Shown: positions 1-8,901, numbered from the stretch's first letter. The stretch is 64,000 bases of DNA from an uncultured Erysipelotrichaceae bacterium (GCA_947385085.1 CANDJN010000004.1:42255-106254), one strand, 5' to 3'. The notes: generated by a model not told the origin, from the sequence alone. A program made the numbers and translations.

Positions 1-310
1 GTGCCAGCACTTCATCCATCACCATGGAGAAGCAGCCGTAGCGCTGAATGCCGACTTTATTGCCGAGTGCGGCTTTGAAACAGTCGCCCAGCAGGATCCC
101 GCAGTCCTCCACCGTGTGATGATCGCAGACATGTAAATCCCCCTGCGCCTTGAGCTGTAAGGAAAAGTCGCCGTGAAAGGCAAACAGCGTTAACATATGA
201 TCAAAAAATCCGATTCCTGTATCAATGCTTGTTTCTTCGTTATTCGTTAGAGCAAGACGCATGGTTATGCTTGTTTCGTTTGTGACTCGCTTCGCTTCTG
301 CACTTCTCAT
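1..310 (-). CDS. hisB: Imidazoleglycerol-phosphate dehydratase, N-terminal part (cut by window edge)
   Basis: This enzyme dehydrates imidazole-glycerol phosphate to imidazole-acetol phosphate in histidine synthesis. The visible 103 residues contain TGIGFFDHML near residue 35 and the metal-binding DHHTVED motif near residue 64, both hallmarks of the monofunctional HisB fold. The reading frame is open to position 1, so the C-terminal half lies outside the window. The start ATG overlaps the hisC TGA stop by four bases (ATGA), which points to translational coupling at the end of the visible his operon. The family is certain; only completeness is unknown. Confidence 0.95.
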   Translation of the reverse strand, partial: MRSAEAKRVTNETSITMRLALTNNEETSIDTGIGFFDHMLTLFAFHGDFSLQLKAQGDLHVCDHHTVEDCGILLGDCFKAALGNKVGIQRYGCFSMVMDEVLA

Positions 311-1338
311 AAATCCTCCTTGTGCGAAAATACTTCCGCAAATGTTTCTATCATCATTTTATTTTCATCGGGAGTGCCGATTGTGATGCGAAAGGCATCG
401 CTATTCGCATAGTCGCGGATATAAATCTGATGCTTTTTTAATGCCGCAAACAGTTCATGCTTGCGCGCTGTTTTGCCATACAGAAAGTTGGCTTCGGAAG
501 GGAAAATGGTTAAGCCCGCTTCGCTAAATGCTTGAAGTTCCTTATATAGTAGCTCTCGCTGACCAATAATAGTCTTAACATTTTCCGCCATTATCTCATG
601 ATGCGTTAATACTAATTCCGCAATCATCTGGGTAAGGGAATTGACATTATAGGGTACCTTATGAGGACGCAGCTGCTTCATCCGCTGTAAATTGGTGATC
701 ATACAGCCACAGCGCAGGGCAGCGATGCCAAAGGCTTTGGAGAGGGTACGCAATACGATCAGATTTTCGTATTGATCGACATCATGAACGATACTGGCAG
801 GCGCAAATTCACCATAGGCTTCATCCACGATAATAGGAATGGTGGGAAAGGCGTCGAGAATTTGATGGATTTCCTTAGGGGCAAGCCATCGTCCGGTGGG
901 ATTGTTGGGATTGGAAAAGAGAATCAAATCCACCTCATTTTGTTTTCCATAGGTGATAAAGTCACTTACCGAGAATGGCTGAGCTCCATCACAGGGATAG
1001 GTTAGGATTTTACCGTCATGGATTGCCGTATAGTAATCATACATGGAAAAATCCGGCTGTAGTGTGTAGACGCACTTTCCTTGATGGATGAAATGACCGA
1101 TTAGAAAACCGATCATTTCATCGCTGCCATTGCCAAACAGGATCTGATCCGCATTGATGTGCAAATAGCTGCCATAAGCGGCACGCAGCGCCTTGGCACT
1201 GTCCTGTGGATAGCGATGAAAGTCGATGTCATCCACGCGTGCTTTGACTTCCTCGCGGATCATTGCGGGAAGGGGAAAAGGCGATTCGTTGGCATTAAGT
1301 AAAACTCCCGCTGTTTGCTTGACTTCATATGTTTTCAT
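307..1338 (-). CDS. hisC: Histidinol-phosphate aminotransferase
   Basis: PLP-dependent fold-type I aminotransferase that converts imidazole-acetol phosphate and glutamate to histidinol phosphate. The 343-residue length is normal for HisC. Visible signatures are NANESPFPLP near the N terminus, SNPNNPTGRW in the middle, VDEAYGEF, and TLSKAFGIAALRCG carrying the Schiff-base lysine. It overlaps hisD upstream by 14 bases and hisB downstream by four, so it is an internal cistron of the operon. No truncation or odd residue was noticed. Confidence 0.95.
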   Translation of the reverse strand: MKTYEVKQTAGVLLNANESPFPLPAMIREEVKARVDDIDFHRYPQDSAKALRAAYGSYLHINADQILFGNGSDEMIGFLIGHFIHQGKCVYTLQPDFSMYDYYTAIHDGKILTYPCDGAQPFSVSDFITYGKQNEVDLILFSNPNNPTGRWLAPKEIHQILDAFPTIPIIVDEAYGEFAPASIVHDVDQYENLIVLRTLSKAFGIAALRCGCMITNLQRMKQLRPHKVPYNVNSLTQMIAELVLTHHEIMAENVKTIIGQRELLYKELQAFSEAGLTIFPSEANFLYGKTARKHELFAALKKHQIYIRDYANSDAFRITIGTPDENKMMIETFAEVFSHKEDL

Positions 1339-2620
1339 GATCGTCTAACCTCACTCTCACCGCATTGGCATGTGCTCTTAACCGCTCTGCTTCGGCAATG
1401 CGGATGATTTTAGCGCCGTCCTGTTTCAGCGCTGCTTCACTCCAATGTAAATAAGATGATTTTTTGACAAAGTTATCAACGTTGAGTGCGGAATAGAACC
1501 GCGCGCTGCCTCCGGTCGGCAGGACATGATTGGTTCCGCCGAAGTAATCCCCGATGGATTCGCAGGTCATATAACCAAGGAAGACACTGCCCGCGTGATG
1601 CACTTGATTCAAATACGCCTTGGCATTTTTCACCATGAGCTCTAAATGTTCCGGCGCAATGCGATCGCTGATCTCAATACATTGTTCGATGGAATCCAGC
1701 ACGAGAATCGCCCCATATTGGGATAGGCTGGCTTCGGCGATGGCCTTTTTGGGTAAATCCTTCAACTGCTTTTCTACCTCCTGCACTACCTGATCAGCGA
1801 TTGTTTGGGATGTGGTACATAGGATTGCGGAAGCCATTGGATCGTGTTCCGCTTGAGAAAGCAGATCAGCTGCGACATATGCAGGATCGGCTCCTTCATC
1901 CGCAATCACTAATATCTCACTGGGACCGGCGATCATGTCGATATCCACTTCTCCGTATACAAGCTTTTTTGCGGTCGCAACGTAGATGTTACCGGGGCCG
2001 ATGATTTTATCAACCCGGGGGATGGTCCGGGTGCCATAGGCGAGCGCCGCGATTGCCTGCGCGCCGCCAACTGTATAAATTTGATCTACGCCGGCAATTT
2101 TAGCGGCTGCCGCAATATAGGGATCCAGTTCACCGTTTTCACTCGGCGGCGTCACCATGATGATTTCCTTGACCTTCGCAATTTTGGCCGGTAGCACATT
2201 CATCAGCACGCTGGAGGGATAAGCGCTGCGTCCACCCGGCACATATACGCCAATGCGCTCTAAGGGCAGCACGCGCTGTCCCAAATAGACATCATTGTCC
2301 TTTTGGAGCTCAAAGCCTTGGCGCATTTGCGCCTGATGATAAAATAAAATATTCTCCTTGGCTTCTTGTAAATCAGCGATAAATTGCGGATCGCATTTTT
2401 CATAAGCGGAATTAAGCGTTTCCTCACTCACACGCAGATCAGAAAGATGCACATGATCCAAGACTTCACTGTAGCGATACAGCGCCTCGTCCTGATGCTC
2501 ACGAACATCCGCAAGAATCTGTGCCACCGCGGCGACAATTTCCGCATTCGCACTGCTTTTACGTGAGCGTATCCAAGCTTCGATGGCTTCGCTGTCGCTT
2601 GCCTTCCATTGCTTTAGCAT
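1325..2620 (-). CDS. hisD: Histidinol dehydrogenase
   Basis: NAD-dependent, zinc-containing enzyme that oxidises histidinol to histidine in two steps, the last reactions of the pathway. The 431 residues match the usual family size. Motifs include VYVPGGRSAYPSSVLMN, the signature GPGNIYVATAKKLVYGEVDIDMIAGPSE, LSQAEHDP (a zinc and catalytic region) and GGTNHVLPTGGSARF. It overlaps hisG by seven bases and hisC by 14, indicating tight coupling. Cytosolic. Confidence 0.96.
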   Translation of the reverse strand: MLKQWKASDSEAIEAWIRSRKSSANAEIVAAVAQILADVREHQDEALYRYSEVLDHVHLSDLRVSEETLNSAYEKCDPQFIADLQEAKENILFYHQAQMRQGFELQKDNDVYLGQRVLPLERIGVYVPGGRSAYPSSVLMNVLPAKIAKVKEIIMVTPPSENGELDPYIAAAAKIAGVDQIYTVGGAQAIAALAYGTRTIPRVDKIIGPGNIYVATAKKLVYGEVDIDMIAGPSEILVIADEGADPAYVAADLLSQAEHDPMASAILCTTSQTIADQVVQEVEKQLKDLPKKAIAEASLSQYGAILVLDSIEQCIEISDRIAPEHLELMVKNAKAYLNQVHHAGSVFLGYMTCESIGDYFGGTNHVLPTGGSARFYSALNVDNFVKKSSYLHWSEAALKQDGAKIIRIAEAERLRAHANAVRVRLDDHENI

Positions 2621-3252
2621 GTCTTTTCCTCCTTTATAGCCTGTCGCATATCCGCTAAGAAAGCATCAATCTCATGACGCTTTAAGCGAAAGCTGGCTTT
2701 ATTGACAATAATCCGCGCTGAGATGTCACATACGGTGTCATAAATCACCAAGCCGTTTTCCTTCAGCGTATTGCCTGTTTCGGTAATGTCGACGATCGCA
2801 TCGCACAAGTATAAAACGGCTGCCAATTCCACTGATCCTTCCAGCTTGATGATCTCGACATCCAAGCCCTTCTGTTTGAAATATGATGTCGCCACACTTG
2901 GATATTTCGTGGCGATTTTAATGTGACCCGTTTGTTTTAATACATTATGATCAGGACGGGAAGCGAGGATGAAACGGCATTTTCCGATTCCCAAGTCCAT
3001 CAGCTCAAAATAATCATCATTGGCCTCCAACAGCGTATCCTTGCCAACGATGCCGATGTCTGCCACACCATGTCTTACATAGGTTACACAATCCGGTGCC
3101 TTGACTAAAAAATACGTCATTGGCTTTTGAGAATCATGAAAGACGAGGGCACGCCCCTTTTCCTTCAGCGGCTCAATGCCATAGCCGCTTTGTTCGAGCA
3201 GCTTTACCGTTTGTTTTTCCAAGCGTCCTTTGGTTAATGCCATCGCTAACAT
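2614..3252 (-). CDS. hisG: ATP phosphoribosyltransferase, short form catalytic subunit
   Basis: Catalyses the first committed step, joining PRPP and ATP. At 212 residues it is the short HisG, lacking the C-terminal allosteric domain of the long form; short HisG proteins are known to need HisZ, whose gene lies immediately upstream. Typical segments are MALTKGRLEKQTVKLL at the N terminus and the PRPP-binding region around DAIVDITETGNTLKENGL. Translation may begin at the first Met or at the Met three codons in (MALTKGR), where conservation begins. It overlaps hisZ and hisD by seven bases each. Confidence 0.95.
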   Translation of the reverse strand: MLAMALTKGRLEKQTVKLLEQSGYGIEPLKEKGRALVFHDSQKPMTYFLVKAPDCVTYVRHGVADIGIVGKDTLLEANDDYFELMDLGIGKCRFILASRPDHNVLKQTGHIKIATKYPSVATSYFKQKGLDVEIIKLEGSVELAAVLYLCDAIVDITETGNTLKENGLVIYDTVCDISARIIVNKASFRLKRHEIDAFLADMRQAIKEEKTC

Positions 3253-4370
3253 GATTTCACTCCTTCCATTACTTGAATGTGATCCAAGCTTATATCGACT
3301 TGTAGGTTTACAATGTGAGTTTGACGCAGTACTGCCGCTTGTTTCAGTGCTTCACCTTGCAAGTGAGGCGGATAGGAGAGAATGAGACTTGGTGATGCTG
3401 GATAATGCTTCATCACCTTAGCAAGCGCATCCAGGCGAATCGCAAAGCCGATTGCCGGCAGCGGACGATGAAACCGTTCGCACAGATGATCGTAGCGCCC
3501 ACCGCTCAATACACTGTCGCTGACACCTTCGACAAAGGCCTCAAAAATGATGCCGCTGTAATACTGCATGCGCGGAATTTTGCCCAAATCAAACGATATC
3601 TGTTCTCCATATCCCAACTGCTCACATTGGATTCGGCATTGTTCCAGCTCATCAAGAATCGCGGTAAGCTTGGGATCAAAGGCATAAGCGCGTGCCTGGG
3701 TTAAAATGGTTCCATCCCCACACAGCCATGGCAGATGGCGAAAGAAATTCTTTTTATCTTCGTTTAGTTCTAACTGATTCACATATTCATTTAGAGCGGT
3801 GATGCTTTTACGGTTGATGAGATCTGCCAGTGTATGGATTGTTGATTTTGGTAAATGGAGCGCCTCACAAGCGGCGAGAAAAAATTTGCGATTGCCGATT
3901 TCCAGTGTATAGCGCTGATCCTTTAATAAGGATAATGCGTCCAGCGCACAATTCAGTATCTCCATATCACCGTATGGCTCTTCCACCCCAAGCAATTCCA
4001 CGCCGCAATCCATTCCTTCATTTTGATTCCCGCTGAAATCCTTTTGTAGCTTAAACACGCTGGCGCTGTATTGAAAACGCAGCGGCAAGGGAATGTCCTT
4101 ACATTTGGTCGCTGCCAATCGAGCAATCGGTATTGTCATATCGCCTCTTAAGGTCAAAATTTGATTCGATGCATCCAGCATCTTATACATTTCCTGATCC
4201 TTCATTTGCGCTGCGGTAAACGTCTTATAATATTCCACCATCGGGGTCATGACTTCTTCATAGCCCCAATGCGCAAAGCACTGACGAAGCTGCGCCTCTA
4301 GCTGTCGCAGTGTCTTGCATTCGCTGCCAATGCGATCAATCGTACCGGATGGGGTAGTAAATTCAATCAT
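3246..4370 (-). CDS. hisZ: ATP phosphoribosyltransferase regulatory subunit HisZ
   Basis: HisZ is a catalytically inactive histidyl-tRNA synthetase paralogue that assembles with short HisG and confers histidine feedback. The 374 residues show class II synthetase-like blocks: a motif 2-like stretch LRGDMTIPIARLAATK near residue 75, the region GMDCGVELLGVEEPYGDMEIL and SGGRYDHLCERF. It lacks the C-terminal anticodon-binding domain expected of HisS. The start is supported by AGGAGGAAT eight bases upstream. It is the first gene of the operon, directly after the T-box leader. HisS itself is a less likely alternative because of the missing domain and the coupling to short hisG. Confidence 0.92.
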   Translation of the reverse strand: MIEFTTPSGTIDRIGSECKTLRQLEAQLRQCFAHWGYEEVMTPMVEYYKTFTAAQMKDQEMYKMLDASNQILTLRGDMTIPIARLAATKCKDIPLPLRFQYSASVFKLQKDFSGNQNEGMDCGVELLGVEEPYGDMEILNCALDALSLLKDQRYTLEIGNRKFFLAACEALHLPKSTIHTLADLINRKSITALNEYVNQLELNEDKKNFFRHLPWLCGDGTILTQARAYAFDPKLTAILDELEQCRIQCEQLGYGEQISFDLGKIPRMQYYSGIIFEAFVEGVSDSVLSGGRYDHLCERFHRPLPAIGFAIRLDALAKVMKHYPASPSLILSYPPHLQGEALKQAAVLRQTHIVNLQVDISLDHIQVMEGVKSC

Positions 4371-4392
4371 TTTGATTCCTCCTGTTTATCAA

Positions 4393-4422
4393 TAAAAAAA
4401 CTTTCATCCTAAGGACGAAAGT
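4393..4422 (-). terminator. T-box attenuator terminator
   Basis: Minus-strand hairpin ACTTTCGTCC / GGATGAAAGT with a three-base loop (one mismatch inside the stem) followed by a run of seven T. It sits between the T-box sequence and hisZ, where the regulated terminator of a T-box is expected. Confidence 0.92.
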
Positions 4423-4644
4423 ATCTTCGCGGTTCCACCTTATTTCATCGTTTCCTTCACAGAAAACAACCTCCATGAGTTGATAACTCTATGCGAGTAA
4501 CGCCGCATCGAACGTTCAGAATTACTGTGATTTCACTCTGACGGCTCCGGGATGTGTTCTATCAGTATCTCCTGTTTCTTTTCACCAAACGAAACTCTCT
4601 TTGAGAAGACGCGCTGATATACTCGTTCCCTTCCTTGCCTTATT
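4423..4644 (-). promoter_or_regulatory. T-box leader, histidine-specific
   Basis: Read on the minus strand, the leader has a Stem I whose inner helix TATCAG/CTGATA and outer GGGA/TCCC flank an internal loop. Its 3' side reads GAACACA, placing the codon CAC (His) at 4556-4554 as specifier. The conserved AGGTGGAACCGCG T-box sequence lies at 4440-4428, just before an intrinsic terminator. T-boxes sense uncharged tRNA and let transcription continue; a His specifier fits the his genes downstream. The structure was drawn by eye, not folded. Confidence 0.93.
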
Positions 4645-4650
4645 AGTAAT

Positions 4651-4679
4651 ATAGTATACGTTCTGTTTAGGAATGTCAA
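4651..4679 (-). promoter_or_regulatory. his operon promoter
   Basis: On the minus strand TTGACA (4679-4674) and TACTAT (4656-4651) are separated by 17 bases; an overlapping TATACT lies two bases closer. This is a near-consensus vegetative promoter just upstream of the T-box leader. Confidence 0.8.
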
Positions 4680-4768
4680 TAAGTTTCATAAATTTTCAGA
4701 AAATAAAATGTAAGAAAGATCGCTACTTATATCTTTTAATGATTTCGTTTATGGTACTAGGAAACGCG

Positions 4769-7552
4769 TTATGGCTGATAGCGCGGATCACTATAGGCTT
4801 CATCCATCGGCAGATCATTCATCATCACTTGATCTTGTCTCATTTTTTTCTTCTGTTGTTTGCGCTTGCGACGCTTACGAATAAGCCATGTAATGAAGAT
4901 GAGCAGTAACAGAATCAGTGCTCCAATCGCCCAAAGCATGTACTCCAACAAGGATGGGGGATTGGTCTTTGAGGAATTATTTTCCAGCATATCTTCATTT
5001 CCCTTTATCATGCCGCCGGATCGCGATACTAAGGCAAAATCACCAAACGCATCGGTAGAGAAGGTAATGCGGTTTTCACTTTGATATGCCGGCTCCTGAA
5101 TTACTTGACCATCATCATAACGCAAAATCAAATAATGAAGATTGGCAGGATGATCTGCCGGCTTTGGCAGTGATATGATAATTTCGCTTTGTAGGGACGC
5201 ATCCTGCATACCTTTACCGCCATTGAGTGAGAAACAGTATTCCATATGATAGCCGTTGCCTTGTGCTACTTGACTTAACAGCGTTTCCTTATGGCCGGCA
5301 ATGCCCTGAATCCATGCCAGACGCAGAATCTGCGGGAAGAAGGAGGGTTCATCCAAAGGAATGGCTACGCTTAAGCCGGATGCGCTGATATCCTGATTGG
5401 CGTCAGAAATACGAATTTGTAAGGAGGAACCATAGGCGCTTTGAATAAACGCATCCAATCGCCGCAATTCATCGGCGCTGAAATCCGGGATTCCCTGTTC
5501 ATCTAAGATGGCCTTCAACGCTAAAACTTCCGTTTTGACTTCTTCGCTTAAGTTCTGCGACCATTCCTCATTGAACAGTGCCTTTAAGCGTGCCTGTTGT
5601 TGGGAGTCAAGCGGCGATATGTTTTCCGCTACCTTTACTTGATAGTTGATGGAGGCACCCTGATAATGAACGCTCAGAGTCTGTACACCCGGTTTTTCTG
5701 CATCATAGCCGGACACTATGCCGGTATTTAAAGGAATATCAAGCGTATCACCGTCTTTGGTGGTGATCGTTATCACACCATCGCTGACGTCCAGTCCTTC
5801 CTCCTTGCGGTAGCTTTGTTTCGGAAGATTTTTCCATTCTACCGCCGCAATCGGTTCGTATTGAGCGGTATAGGTCATGGTATGCGTTGCCGGCTGCAGC
5901 TCCTGATCCCAATCGGTGAACAGGAAGCCATCCTTGACTGGAGTAGGAACTGCCGGCATTTGATTTTCACTTAGCTGTAATGTGACGGTGTCATTATCGT
6001 TTTCAAAATGACCGCCATCACCGTCAAAGGTAATTGCGTAATGCGGCTTTTGCGGTTGCGGCGGAACATCATTAATGCGTTTTACATCGGCTTTGGCAAC
6101 GTAAGCGACAGCGGACGCAAAGTCATAGCCATCGTCGTCATTGATTGCCGCATCGCTTTGAATCTGATAGTATTCATCGCTTTCCCCCATAATGATGACA
6201 GGGAAATCGGTGCGTTTTTCATTGGAATAAAGCACCTTTCCTTTCGCATCGGGTTTGTCATAAATTTTAACATCCGAATGATTCAAGATTCCCAAGGCAT
6301 GGGCATTCTTATCCTTTTCCCCCAATGCGCTGTCCATCAGTTCATAATACTGCGCTGCCTTCTCGCCCCAATAAGGATCGGAGGCATAAGCCACGTTCAT
6401 ACCGCTGGCTTTATTGCCGAAATGGGAGCCGTTCCAGCTAAAGGAATCCGGGTTCCCATAGCTTTCATTAATATAGTGCAGCGCATGAGAACGAATGCTG
6501 GCAGACGGGCTTTGGTAGCGGGAGGCGTTTTCCTCCACCGCGGAATCAAACGCCGCATGACCAAATAAATTATTGCGCGTATAGGCGAGATAGCTGCGGC
6601 CATTGCCGCTTTCATTCATTGCCAGAGCTAACATCATCATAGCGTTGGCGCCATAGCGATTCTGATAAAACTGAAAGGAAGCGCCGTTATCCTTTAATAA
6701 GCTTTGCGTTAATATCGCATGCTGGGAGATACCGATACTGCGATAAGAGGTGAGTGAACTGTTAATATGGAGCTGATCGCTGAGATAATCCTCAATGTCT
6801 TCCGCATTGTATTGCGTGAGCGAGCGATGTGGCAAGTACTGAAAATATTGATAAAAGGGCTGCGCCGCATTGATGGAATGCGTAACACTACCCACTTTCA
6901 GATCATCGATCATCTGATGAAAACCATCATAATTTTCACCACAGAGATAAAAGTAATGACCGTCGTAGGAATAATAGGATTGATTGTCCTGTAAATAATC
7001 CGGGGCGCTGCCAAGATAGATATCCGCGCCGTAAACATCGTGATTGCGATCGGTTTTGATCTGATGATAAAGATAGCCGTCGCGAACCTGATAGCGAGAA
7101 ACATTGGCCGCTGTTTCTATCGGTTGAAGATCGACATCATCACCGCTGCTACTGCCGTGAATTCCGGATAGATAGAAATTCTGAAAATTGTTTTCATCAG
7201 CGCCTAAATAAGCCGCATCCACGCCATAACAGCCATTGGTGTAGCCGTTGCCGATGGGACTTTTATACGTCACATTATAATCGCAGGTCGCACTTGTATG
7301 AAATAAAACTACTCCATATTTCATCCTCCAAATGTCGTCACCATGGCGTATCTGGATATTATAGGTATTGGCCTCATGGGCATCATAGGTTGCCTTGGCA
7401 ACAGTATAGGATTGCACTTTGTCGATGACTCGTATTGTACCGTCCGCTTTGATTTCTTCAATATAAAACAAATCGTCCTCAGCCTGAACGGTAAGGAAGG
7501 AGCTGAAAAGTAGACAAAGAATCATACTGATACATCGTATTCTTTGTTTCAT
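4769..7552 (-). CDS. Secreted, membrane-anchored glucosaminidase-type surface protein
   Basis: A 927-residue exported protein. Residues 1-24 form a signal peptide. A Firmicute-specific N-terminal region follows (around CDYNVTYKSPIGNGYTNG). Near residues 275-420 is a glucosaminidase-like (GH73/lysozyme-like) domain with ALAMNESGNGRS, where Glu314 is the likely acid, and NNLFG. After an SH3-like stretch comes a Listeria-Bacteroides (InlB B-type) repeat near residues 515-570 ending FTDWDQELQPATHTMTYTAQYEP, then a bacterial Ig-like domain. A transmembrane segment near 880-903 and a very basic tail suggest membrane rather than sortase anchoring. Likely role: peptidoglycan remodelling at the cell surface. 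Substrate specificity is inferred from the family only. Confidence 0.85.
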   Translation of the reverse strand: MKQRIRCISMILCLLFSSFLTVQAEDDLFYIEEIKADGTIRVIDKVQSYTVAKATYDAHEANTYNIQIRHGDDIWRMKYGVVLFHTSATCDYNVTYKSPIGNGYTNGCYGVDAAYLGADENNFQNFYLSGIHGSSSGDDVDLQPIETAANVSRYQVRDGYLYHQIKTDRNHDVYGADIYLGSAPDYLQDNQSYYSYDGHYFYLCGENYDGFHQMIDDLKVGSVTHSINAAQPFYQYFQYLPHRSLTQYNAEDIEDYLSDQLHINSSLTSYRSIGISQHAILTQSLLKDNGASFQFYQNRYGANAMMMLALAMNESGNGRSYLAYTRNNLFGHAAFDSAVEENASRYQSPSASIRSHALHYINESYGNPDSFSWNGSHFGNKASGMNVAYASDPYWGEKAAQYYELMDSALGEKDKNAHALGILNHSDVKIYDKPDAKGKVLYSNEKRTDFPVIIMGESDEYYQIQSDAAINDDDGYDFASAVAYVAKADVKRINDVPPQPQKPHYAITFDGDGGHFENDNDTVTLQLSENQMPAVPTPVKDGFLFTDWDQELQPATHTMTYTAQYEPIAAVEWKNLPKQSYRKEEGLDVSDGVITITTKDGDTLDIPLNTGIVSGYDAEKPGVQTLSVHYQGASINYQVKVAENISPLDSQQQARLKALFNEEWSQNLSEEVKTEVLALKAILDEQGIPDFSADELRRLDAFIQSAYGSSLQIRISDANQDISASGLSVAIPLDEPSFFPQILRLAWIQGIAGHKETLLSQVAQGNGYHMEYCFSLNGGKGMQDASLQSEIIISLPKPADHPANLHYLILRYDDGQVIQEPAYQSENRITFSTDAFGDFALVSRSGGMIKGNEDMLENNSSKTNPPSLLEYMLWAIGALILLLLIFITWLIRKRRKRKQQKKKMRQDQVMMNDLPMDEAYSDPRYQP

Positions 7553-7673
7553 TCGCTGTAACGACCTTTCTTCGTATAAGGAATATACTAGTTTATATTA
7601 TTATAGCGAATAAACGGACAAAAGGGAAGAATTGCCATTCTTTTTTCGCTTATATGGGAATGAGGAATCGTAA

Positions 7674-8010
7674 AGATATGTTTCAGAGATTAAGGATACA
7701 AAAAAACCGGAGATCAAATTAAAAAAGGCCAAGGGAGAAATTATCGAGGGTGATGATTTGATCCTGCATGTAATATTGAGAGCGTCAAAGACCCGATTGA
7801 CGGTGATATTAAAAAAAGTGATGATAAAAACTTGACAAAGAACAGATATTTCATCGAGAGTAATGTGGATATAAATAAAGCAGGAACATATAAAGTGAAA
7901 ATTATTGCTTATGATGTTAACGGAAATAAAGCAGATAGAAGAATCCATCAATGTAGCTATGGCTGTGGGTGTAGTGGAATACAATGGCATGTGGTATGCG
8001 GTCACATCAT
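7674..8010 (+). pseudogene. Decayed Ig-like (DUF5011-type) surface-protein fragment
   Basis: Three consecutive reading-frame pieces on the plus strand make one recognisable domain. The first, from about 7674, contains DTKKPEIKLKKAKGEIIEG. The second, from about 7771, contains NIESVKDPIDGDIKK and continues to DINKAGTYKVKIIAYDVNGNKA. The third, from about 7922, contains ESINVAMAVGVVEYNGMWY. The KPEIKL..EG....VKDPIDGDI..AGTYKVKIIAYDVNGNKA pattern is typical of bacterial DUF5011/HYR-like Ig domains. At least two frameshifts separate the pieces, and no start codon or signal peptide is present. A further open piece may run to about 8133. It is a relic of a repetitive adhesin-like gene. Confidence 0.7.
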
Positions 8011-8157
8011 TATAATGGTACTTAATTTGCTTATAAGGGATCTAAATGGCTATCTCTTTTTGAAATCTATGTCAATATATACGATCATCCCTGTAAAGGA
8101 ATGAATGATATATCAGTCATTTTTGGGAGTTGATTCATCCAATGTATCATGAAACAA

Positions 8158-8187
8158 TAAAAAATGCTTCTGAATATTGTCAGAAGC
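8158..8187 (-). terminator. Terminator of the copper chaperone gene
   Basis: Minus strand: GCTTCTGAC / TCAGAAGC-type hairpin followed by a T-rich tract, about a dozen bases after the stop codon of the HMA protein. Confidence 0.85.
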
Positions 8188-8198
8188 AATCATAATCA

Positions 8199-8411
8199 TT
8201 AGCCCTCTACTACATCATAGCCGACTTCTTCAATGGCAGTACGAATTTGATCTATGTTAGTTTGCGATTTGTCAAACTCGCAGACGACCGTATTGGATTT
8301 GGCATCGGCTTGTACATTTTGCATTCCAGGCAGCTGTGATAATGCACTTGTCACGCGCTTTTCACAATGCTCACACATCATTCCCGCTACATTCAGCGTA
8401 CATTTCATCAT
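8199..8411 (-). CDS. copZ: Heavy-metal-associated domain protein, CopZ-like copper chaperone
   Basis: A 70-residue single HMA (ferredoxin-like) domain. The metal-binding motif GMMCEHCEKRV (MxCxxC) lies at residues 10-20, and the end DQIRTAIEEVGYDVVEG is the typical last helix and strand. Such proteins carry Cu(I) to P-type ATPases or a CsoR-type repressor in the cytosol. No copper ATPase or CsoR gene lies within this window, so the partner must be elsewhere. A standalone gene with its own terminator. Gene name by family only; mercury or another soft metal is possible. Confidence 0.85.
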   Translation of the reverse strand: MMKCTLNVAGMMCEHCEKRVTSALSQLPGMQNVQADAKSNTVVCEFDKSQTNIDQIRTAIEEVGYDVVEG

Positions 8412-8535
8412 CTTTTCACCTCACTGCTTTCATTATATCATGATTCCACTCTTATGTGCAGTCTTAATGATTTTCTGTATTTTACCTTCATAAAAAATAT
8501 TGAAAAGGACACAATAATAACGGAGGTCGGTAGTG

Positions 8536-8670
8536 ATGAAAAAAGAAAACCAGAAACCACGCGACGAGCAGGAAAACAAAAAGGATGAAGGAAACAATCA
8601 GTGGACGAATGCCAATTTAAAATATTATCCGGATGAGCGGGAACGTCATGACGGGCCCGGCGGAAATTAA
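8536..8670 (+). CDS. Small hydrophilic protein, 44 residues, unknown function
   Basis: The product begins MKKENQKPRDEQENKKDEGN and ends ERHDGPGGN; it is highly charged with no hydrophobic segment. A strong GGAGGT ribosome binding site at 8522-8527 lies eight bases before the ATG, and a DUF378 membrane-protein gene starts 22 bases after the stop, suggesting a two-gene transcript. I do not recognise the family. The Lys/Glu/Asn-rich, probably disordered composition resembles stress- or envelope-associated small proteins, but that is only a comparison. Confidence 0.7.
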   Translation: MKKENQKPRDEQENKKDEGNNQWTNANLKYYPDERERHDGPGGN

Positions 8671-8692
8671 TTATTGTAAGGAGGTCAAAAAA

Positions 8693-8890
8693 ATGAAAAT
8701 GTTAAATGGAATTGTACTGGCAATCGCAATTATCGGTTGTGTCAACTGGGGACTCATCGCCTTATTTGAGTGGGATCTTGTAGCATTTTTATTCGGAACC
8801 ATGTCAATGTTATCGAAGATTGTATATGGCCTGGTAGGATTAAGCGGTTTATATTTATTAACATTCTATTCCAAGCTGTCTGATCATTAA
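8693..8890 (+). CDS. DUF378 (YuzA-like) small membrane protein
   Basis: A 65-residue protein with two membrane helices. The pattern LAIAIIGCVNWGLIALFEWDLVAFLFG followed by IVYGLVGLSGLYLLTF matches the DUF378 family, whose NWGL and YGLVGLSG motifs are conserved. The start at 8693 is chosen over an upstream in-frame Met because AAGGAGGT at 8678-8685 sits seven bases before it. The function of the family is unknown. Likely co-transcribed with the 44-residue gene upstream; a terminator follows. Confidence 0.88.
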   Translation: MKMLNGIVLAIAIIGCVNWGLIALFEWDLVAFLFGTMSMLSKIVYGLVGLSGLYLLTFYSKLSDH

Positions 8891-8901
8891 TCTCAACTTA
8901 C

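Noticed and set aside
4673..4909. Plus-strand open frame between the his promoter and the glucosaminidase
   Set aside because: It overlaps the his promoter and the 3' end of the surface-protein gene, lacks a ribosome site and encodes only a biased hydrophobic string.
6008..6568. 186-codon plus-strand open frame inside the glucosaminidase gene
   Set aside because: It is antisense to a well-supported protein with signal peptide and domains, has no ribosome site and gives no recognisable product.
7601..8005. 134-codon minus-strand open frame opposite the Ig-like relic
   Set aside because: The plus strand carries the recognisable DUF5011 pattern, so the minus frame is its shadow.
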